21,437 nt of DNA from GN02-872 sp963518665 (GTDB lineage Bacteria; Patescibacteriota; Gracilibacteria; BD1-5; UBA6164). The DNA lies in contig CAUQKR010000014.1 of NCBI GenBank assembly GCA_963518665.1, forward strand, positions 1 to 21,437, given 5' to 3'. Numbering within the stretch: the first letter of the stretch is position 1; each line of letters starts with the position of its first letter. A model generated the notes under the pieces. It had not been told where the DNA came from and ran no database searches. It saw nothing but the letters and a program-made list of their open reading frames with translations. The position numbers were made by a program, and so were the translations under genes. Positions 17,298 to 21,437 of the stretch are shown in pieces.

Positions 17298-17530
17298 TAG
17301 TACTCTATAGTAGCGTCACCAGTTGGCTAACATGATAGTATATGTATTAAGGGCGTGTCATAGGGCAATAATGATCTGTGAGAACTACATCGGCTACATA
17401 GTAAGTAGAACGTTAAAATACATATTGAGGATGTGTGGGGGGGGTATATTATTATAATATGCATCTGTCACTGACTGGGGGAGAAAAGATATCTTTCTCC
17501 TGGAAGGAAATAGAATTCCTTCCTTTTTTT
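17298..17530 (+). ncRNA. Pseudoknotted RNA, copy 5
   Basis: TTGACA (17264-17269) and TATAAT (17287-17292), spacer 17. P2 is CCAGTTGG (17319-17326) with CTGACTGG (17471-17478), again a new pair combination that stays complementary. P1 has the bulged A of copy 2, P3 the sequence of copy 1. The terminator is GGAAGGAA/TTCCTTCC with seven T. It is tandem to copy 4 without a gene between. Bases 17531-17592 hold nothing that I recognise. Confidence 0.78.
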
Positions 17531-17592
17531 ATTCTTTATTTTTTTGATAAAGAAATAAATTTTACAAAAAAAATAAACCTGACTAAATTTTC

Positions 17593-17615
17593 CAAAAATA
17601 GGAAAAAATAGTCAA
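17593..17615 (-). promoter_or_regulatory. Putative late promoter 5, upstream of the nuclease/RNA array
   Basis: Minus-strand TTGAC (17611-17615), 8 bases, CCTA (17599-17602). Unlike the other copies there is no start codon about 44 nt downstream. The transcript would run antisense through RNAs 5 and 4 and then into the nuclease genes and the structural operon. Confidence 0.6.
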
Positions 17616-17617
17616 GT

Positions 17618-17797
17618 TTATTTAAAATCTTTTTTATAATATCTGATCATCCTCTCAGTTACATCTATATCAAAATAATCTCTCAAAAGTCAAACCAATT
17701 TTTTGTCAGTTATTCAAAGTCAAGAAAAAAATTTTATAGCACGAACCAAACTAGCTATATCTTGACTTTTTTTGTTTGTATATTTTCTTCACTTCAT
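17618..17797 (-). CDS. Small basic HTH-like protein (59 aa)
   Basis: The 59-residue basic protein ends I-T-D-K-K-L-V-G-L-L-R-D-Y-F-D-I-D-V-T-E-R-M-I-R-Y-Y-K-K, a helix-turn-helix-like pattern in which the second helix would be T-E-R-M-I-R-Y-Y. It lies 17 bp downstream of the RusA gene in the same direction and ends 2 bp before late promoter 5. A small DNA-binding regulator of the late switch would fit, but I do not recognise a family. Four in-frame TGA codons hide it under the standard code. Confidence 0.62.
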
Positions 17798-17814
17798 AAA
17801 AAAATATTATTCTA

Positions 17815-18192
17815 TTAAATCTCTTCAATAATAATTTCAGTGATATTTTCATCACTATCTACCTTTTGCATATTTAAAACCTTTATTTTTTCATCAAAAA
17901 AACCTTCTATATAATGAGCCAAAGTGTCAGACAATACTTTTTCATAATTAGCTACATCTATTTTCCTGATTTTATGATTTTTTGTGAAAAGTGGAATTTT
18001 CAAGATGTAAGTTACTTTTAAAAATTTTTCTCAAATTATTTTGTATTTTTTGTGATAATTAACAAAAAAATCAAGCATTTTTCTTTCAAATTCTTTGTAT
18101 TTATCAGACTTATGCCTTACTCTGTATCAGCTGTAAGCAGTATTGAGTGAGATAGGTAAAAAAGGTAAAGTTATTTTTATTTTATTTGTCAC
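17815..18192 (-). CDS. rusA: RusA-like Holliday junction resolvase
   Basis: RusA-family endonucleases are dimers that resolve branched DNA, in phages often clearing junctions before packaging. The 125-residue protein shows the family layout: N-terminal L-P-F-L-P-I-S-L-N-T-A-Y, then a basic-acidic core K-I-R-K-I-D-V-A-N-Y-E-K-V-L-S-D-T-L (about 74-91; normally R/K-x-D-x-D-N-x-x-K-x-x-x-D) and F-F-D-E-K-I-K-V-L-N (about 98-107; normally D-D-x-x-I). The first acidic Asp-x-Asp is reduced to I-D-V-A-N, a mild deviation. The start is GTG at 18192, the only start preserving the N-terminal motif, since an in-frame TAA lies just upstream. Confidence 0.85.
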
Positions 18193-18224
18193 TTTCGTAA
18201 ATAATTAAGTTGTATTTTAAAAAC

Positions 18225-18346
18225 AAAAAAAAGTCTTCAAAACCAAAATACCCTAGAGTTTTCAAACTCTAAAACACAATAAAAATTGTGTGGATATCTC
18301 AGTAACGAAGACTTTGTGAGATAAAACTATAATATCTGTTTATGTT
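18225..18346 (-). ncRNA. Pseudoknotted RNA between RusA and the GHKL gene
   Basis: On the minus strand TTGCAA (18375-18380) and TATAAT (18353-18358), spacer 16. TATCTCA (18317-18323) pairs with TGAGATA (18295-18301). The loop between them carries AAGTCTTC (18307-18314), which pairs over 8 bp with GAAGACTT (18231-18238) at the 3' end, directly followed by T residues. Two perfect hairpins, CACAAT/ATTGTG (18275-18290) and AGAGTTT-type (18255-18270), sit in between. The crossing stems give a pseudoknot whose 3' arm is also the terminator arm. It does not share sequence with the five-copy family. Confidence 0.68.
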
Positions 18347-18380
18347 GGGATTATTATATCTATTTAAAAAGGAATTGCAA

Positions 18381-18416
18381 GAAAAAAAGAACTAAATTTT
18401 TGTTTTTAGTTCTTTT
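18381..18416 (-). terminator. Terminator of the GHKL gene
   Basis: Minus-strand AAAAGAACTAAAAAC, loop, TTTAGTTCTTTTTTT, 5 bp after the TAA stop of the GHKL gene. Confidence 0.75.
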
Positions 18417-18420
18417 CAGT

Positions 18421-20391
18421 TTAAATATCTATTCATAATTTTTTGAAAAAATATTTATTTCTTTGATTTGCTGTTTTGTAAATATAATCAAATGATAAAG
18501 CATAAAAATAATAATTATCTATATTATTATATAGGTAATAATATCAATATTTTTCAAGCTCTATTGGGTTAGATATTTTCATCTTTTTTAAAACATCCTC
18601 TGTTAGATCTCATATAAAATAACAAAATATAGGTGTATTATGAGTAATATTTATAGGTCTTCAAGCAGAAGTTATTTTTTTATTATTTCTTAATCTATCT
18701 ACATATCAAGCCAACTGTTCTATAGGATTTTTATCATAATTTTTTCTTCAAGGTCTTTTTAGTTCTATTATATAAACTGGATAATTTATATCACTTCATT
18801 CTCTGAATACCATTATGTCTGGTTCTGTTCTTTTTTTATCTTCAGCTTTTATAGATTTATCAGAAATAATATCACTAGAATAAATTAAATTTTCATCAAT
18901 TAACCATATATTATTTTTTTCAAATTGAGTATCATAACTAGTTCATCACATTGGAAAGATTAAATTATGAATTTTTGTTTCTTTTTCATATTCTAACTCA
19001 TAATTATATTCTAAATATTTTTTAAATAAATCTAAAATAATCTTCCTTAAACAAATATAATGAACTAATTGATTTTTTGATACTTCTTGTAAATTTTTAA
19101 AAAGCTTTTCTTCTTTTTCCTTAATATCTTTATCTGAATCTAAAACTTCTTTTGTTAAATCTCAAATTAAAACTTCCTTTTCAAAACTTATTTTATTAAA
19201 ATAAGTTACAATATCTCTATTTGAAGGCTTATTAGGTAGATCATTTAATAGTTCTTCATTTAATCACTCATCTAGCAAAGATTTATACCGAGGATAATCA
19301 TTATTTAATCTTTGTTTTATTATTTCAACCTTTCTATTAAATCTATTTTTTATTTCTTTAGGAAAAAATTCTTTAGAGTTATTTATAATATATTTTTCTA
19401 TTTCTTCTATTGAAAATTGATTATTTATATCTTCAATAGGAAAATCAAATTTACTTCTAACAGAATCAACATTATCATCAAATAGTTTTGATTTTACATA
19501 AATTTTTATTACAAAATTTTCATATATATCTTTTAATTTCTCTGTTTTTCTTTCATTTACAAAAATTTCTTTAAATTCAGGAATATAGTTTCATATATTA
19601 TTTTTAGTAACTACTCTATCATGAGCTACAAGATTTATTGAATTAACTTGACTATCAGAATGATGAAATTCATACACAAATATATCAAAATTTTTTCACA
19701 TAAATAAAATATTTTTTTCTCATATTTTATTTATTTTATTGTTATTATCATTTACATATTCTTTTAGATTTATCTCTTCTAAGTTCATTTTTAATATTAT
19801 CTCTGGACAATTTTCATTTAATAAAAAAGATAATAAATTTTCTGAAAGTTTTCTTGCTATGGTTGTTATTTTTTCATTAAAAGACTCTTTAAATACTTTA
19901 TTTGGGGTCTCAAATTTAACTATTGTTTGATTTTCTTTATCAAAACATTCAATAAATTTTTCTCAATTTGGTCAATTTATATCAAAGTCAAAAACTATTT
20001 TTTTGTGCTTATTTTTTTCAAAAAAAATACTTTGTATATTTACATTATTAAAATATTTTAAATATGTAATTCTTCAAAATCATTTTCCTCAAATTTTTAT
20101 TTTCTTTTCAGAATATAATTTTCTAAATGAATTAAAATTTTCTTCATTAAATCATATTCAATTATCAATTATCAATATTGAGCTTACCTTTCAATATCAT
20201 CAGTCAAGTTGTTTTTCTTTATTTATAATAATTTCTACTTTTCAATTATTAAAATTTTTATCTTTATCTATTCTCTCATGAATTGAATTTATTCAATTTA
20301 CAATTCATTCAATAATAGGTGTTAAATTATTAACTCATTTTTTAGGTAAATGATCTAATACTCATTTTATATTCACATCAAAATTACTCAT
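18421..20391 (-). CDS. GHKL (MORC/HSP90-type) ATPase fused to PD-(D/E)XK-like nuclease
   Basis: The 656-residue protein has the GHKL ATP-binding motifs in order: N-box P-I-I-E-G-I-V-N-G-I-N (about 25-35), G1 I-D-N-G-I-G-F (about 75-81, both Gly codons TGA) and G2 G-G-K-G-F-G-R (about 100-106). A helical middle follows, with heptads around D-K-D-I-K-E-K-E-E-K-L. The C-terminal third has E-P-D-I-M-V-F then Y-I-I-E-L-K-R-P-G (about 525-550), the signature of a PD-(D/E)XK nuclease fold, followed by Q-L-A-G-Y-V-D-R. GHKL-nuclease fusions are known from bacterial conflict systems (MORC/MutL-like). It is a lone gene with its own repressible promoter, so a defence or superinfection-exclusion role is plausible but inferred. 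Confidence 0.85.
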
Positions 20392-20402
20392 ATATTAAAA
20401 GT

Positions 20403-20453
20403 AATGTTATAAATTTTTTGTAAAATATTATAACATTTTTGTTATTTTTTTCA
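20403..20453 (-). promoter_or_regulatory. Promoter and palindromic operator of the GHKL gene
   Basis: On the minus strand TTGAAA and TATAAT are 16 bp apart. A perfect 10-bp inverted repeat, AATGTTATAA (20403-20412) and TTATAACATT (20428-20437), overlaps the -10 and the start region, a typical repressor site. Confidence 0.65.
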
Positions 20454-20471
20454 AAAAAAAAATATAAAAAT

Positions 20472-20708
20472 TTATTTTTTCAATATTTCAAAATCCCCAA
20501 AATCATCAAAATCCTTAAATTTATAATTTTTACTTTTAGGTTCAAAAATACTTCAAATTTTTTCAAGATTTATGTGATAAACATTTCATTTTTCATCATA
20601 AATCTCATTTCAGTTTATTTTTTTGATTTTATTTATTTTTTGATTTCATCAATCTGAAAATCTTATCTGTATTGATTTTCAGATTATACTTATTGGTAAG
20701 TTTTTCAT
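20472..20708 (-). CDS. Hypothetical 78-residue protein
   Basis: Not recognised. It begins M-K-N-L-P-I-S-I-I-G-K-S-I-Q-I-R-F and reads as a small beta-rich domain (I-N-G-N-E-I-Y-D-E-K-G-N-V-Y-H-I-N) with an acidic tail of repeated D-F-D-D-F-G-D-F. The pattern of short strands could be an SH3-like or OB-like barrel, but this is impression only. Six TGA-Gly codons. It lies 10 bp behind the 45-residue gene, in the same direction. Confidence 0.62.
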
Positions 20709-20718
20709 TTTTCAAAAA

Positions 20719-20856
20719 TTATAAACTAAAAAGCTCCATATTCTCCATATAGAGCCAATCTTTATCAGTTAGAGAATTCCATATTTTCTCTACTTTTTCT
20801 TTTCTTTTTTCTTCTTTTTGTTCTATTTCTAGAAGAATTTTATTTTTTGCTTTCAT
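20719..20856 (-). CDS. Hypothetical 45-residue protein
   Basis: A short, highly charged helical peptide (M-K-A-K-N-K-I-L-L-E-I-E-Q-K-E-E-K-R-K), then K-I-W-N-S-L-T-D-K-D-W-L-Y-M-E. Its start overlaps the end of the membrane-protein gene by 17 nt in another frame, consistent with translational coupling. No family recognised; no TGA codons, so it relies only on length, spacing and operon context. Confidence 0.5.
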   Translation of the reverse strand: MKAKNKILLEIEQKEEKRKEKVEKIWNSLTDKDWLYMENMELFSL

Positions 20857-21082
20857 AAATTTTTTCTAAAAACAAGGCTTCATTTTTCAATTTTTCTAAA
20901 TCTTTTTCAAAATATACACATTTTTTAAATAATTTTTCATAATTTTTTGAAAAATAAAACAAAATTTCAAGTTTTTGTTCTTGTTCTGTTTTTAGCATTT
21001 TTTGCAAAAAATTTATAAAAAACACTAAAAAAAATATAACAAAAAAAGCAAAAAGTAACATTATTGCATTTATTATTTCCAT
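20840..21082 (-). CDS. Small membrane-anchored coiled-coil protein (80 aa)
   Basis: One N-terminal membrane segment (A-I-M-L-L-F-A-F-F-V-I-F-F-L-V-F-F-I, about 6-23) is followed by a charged helical tail of about 55 residues (E-Q-E-Q-K-L-E-I-L and L-E-K-L-K-N-E-A). ATG 21082 is preferred over the TTG nine bases upstream. It overlaps the preceding gene by 10 nt. A type II membrane protein with a coiled-coil tail could be a spanin-like, holin-partner or exclusion protein; context does not decide. Confidence 0.66.
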   Translation of the reverse strand: MEIINAIMLLFAFFVIFFLVFFINFLQKMLKTEQEQKLEILFYFSKNYEKLFKKCVYFEKDLEKLKNEALFLEKIYESKK

Positions 21083-21258
21083 TTTTCTCAAAATAAAATT
21101 AAATAAGTAAAACTTATAGGTTCTTGATTTATTTTAAAAAATTTCCTTAAAATATATATGTAAATATTTGTAAAAATATCAGTTATAATTGCTACTATTA
21201 ACAAAGGAGTTGTTATAATCAAAGCAATTCAAATAATTATTTTTTCTTCTGTTTTCAT
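21073..21258 (-). CDS. Small membrane protein (61 aa)
   Basis: Residues 7-26 (I-I-I-G-I-A-L-I-I-T-T-P-L-L-I-V-A-I-I-T) form a clear membrane segment; a second, shorter hydrophobic stretch (Y-L-I-L-F-G) is near the end. Starts 2 bp after the stop of the preceding gene and overlaps the next by 10 nt, so the right-end genes form one operon. Holin-like by size and topology only. Confidence 0.62.
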
Positions 21259-21260
21259 TT

Positions 21261-21434
21261 TTAGTAAAATAAATATCTTAAATAATCAGGAACACTTACT
21301 TTGCTTTTCAACTCAGGATTATTTGTGTAAATAATCCTTTTTCAATTTTGCCTTTCTGCTTCTTTTTCTCTAATCATTTCACTTATTCTTTTTGCTTCAG
21401 CTTTTCTTTCTTTTATACTTTCTTTTGTTATCAT
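21261..21434 (-). CDS. Hypothetical 57-residue charged protein (start may lie outside window)
   Basis: Begins M-I-T-K-E-S-I-K-E-R-K-A-E-A-K-R-I-S-E-M-I as one long charged helix, then K-R-I-I-Y-T-N-N-P-E and ends V-P-D-Y-L-R-Y-L-F-Y. One TGA-Gly codon. The ATG is only 3 bases from the window edge, so a longer upstream start cannot be excluded. No family recognised. Confidence 0.5.
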
Positions 21435-21437
21435 TTT

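Noticed and set aside
14435..17530. Transposon or IS with terminal repeats as explanation of the repeated units
   Set aside because: No transposase, no terminal inverted repeats or target duplications seen; the repeats are promoter-RNA-terminator units and paralogous genes.
15062..17530. Group I intron, RNase P, tmRNA or HDV-like ribozyme as identity of the five-copy RNA
   Set aside because: Conserved signatures of these RNAs (P7 core, GAGGAAAGUCC, tRNA-like end with tag frame, HDV nested core) were not found; an Rfam search would be decisive.

Overview
The window is very AT-rich and only makes sense with genetic code 25, in which TGA is glycine and only TAA and TAG stop translation. Under the standard code nearly every gene breaks into short pieces. 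With TGA read as Gly, 21 full-length genes close up, and TGA falls on invariant glycines: the TerL Walker A motif, the Fic motif H-P-F-C-D-G-N-G-R, the GHKL motif D-N-G-I-G-F and the CHAP Cys motif. This code is known from Gracilibacteria (BD1-5) and Absconditabacteria (SR1). The gene content (large terminase, portal, tail/stabilisation-like propeller, CHAP-bearing virion protein, large ejection-type protein, RusA resolvase) marks the window as a phage or prophage of such a host. No capsid gene, integrase or tRNA was found, so the genome continues outside the window.

Layout. 1-530: a pair of small RNAs. 570-3424 (-): portal followed by three small genes, one receiver-like. 3552-5033 (+): terminase large subunit, divergent from portal. 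5202-6500 (+): class II Fic enzyme behind an array of 11-bp repeats. 6560-8007: about 1.4 kb without intact genes but holding up to eight small RNA units, most with a TTGNNN/TATAAT promoter and several with a terminator, plus a toxin-tail remnant. 8010-10286 (-): large protein ending in a phage Barnase/EndoU/ColicinE5-D/RelE-like (PBECR) nuclease domain. 10375-14493 (-): CHAP/coiled-coil virion protein, propeller protein and HTH protein (possible small terminase). 14435-17530: three paralogous stand-alone PBECR-like genes (-) interleaved with five copies of a divergently transcribed pseudoknotted RNA (+). 17618-21434 (-): small HTH-like protein, RusA, another pseudoknotted RNA, a GHKL ATPase-nuclease, and a run of tiny genes, two of them membrane proteins.

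How it may work together. A motif TTGAY-N8-CCTA occurs five times. At three sites it lies 43-45 nt before a virion-gene start codon, so it is probably the late promoter. The most interesting part is the association, at two independent loci, of PBECR-family nuclease ends with arrays of structured RNAs. At the left locus an intact toxin tail and a displaced remnant of the same tail are each followed within a few bases by a promoter for a small RNA. At the right locus three nuclease copies each sit head to head with a copy of an RNA whose helices show compensatory changes among its five copies. I infer an RNA-based immunity or decoy system for phage-encoded RNases, laid out like polymorphic toxin/immunity arrays. 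The structures and arrangement are visible in the sequence; the function is inference.
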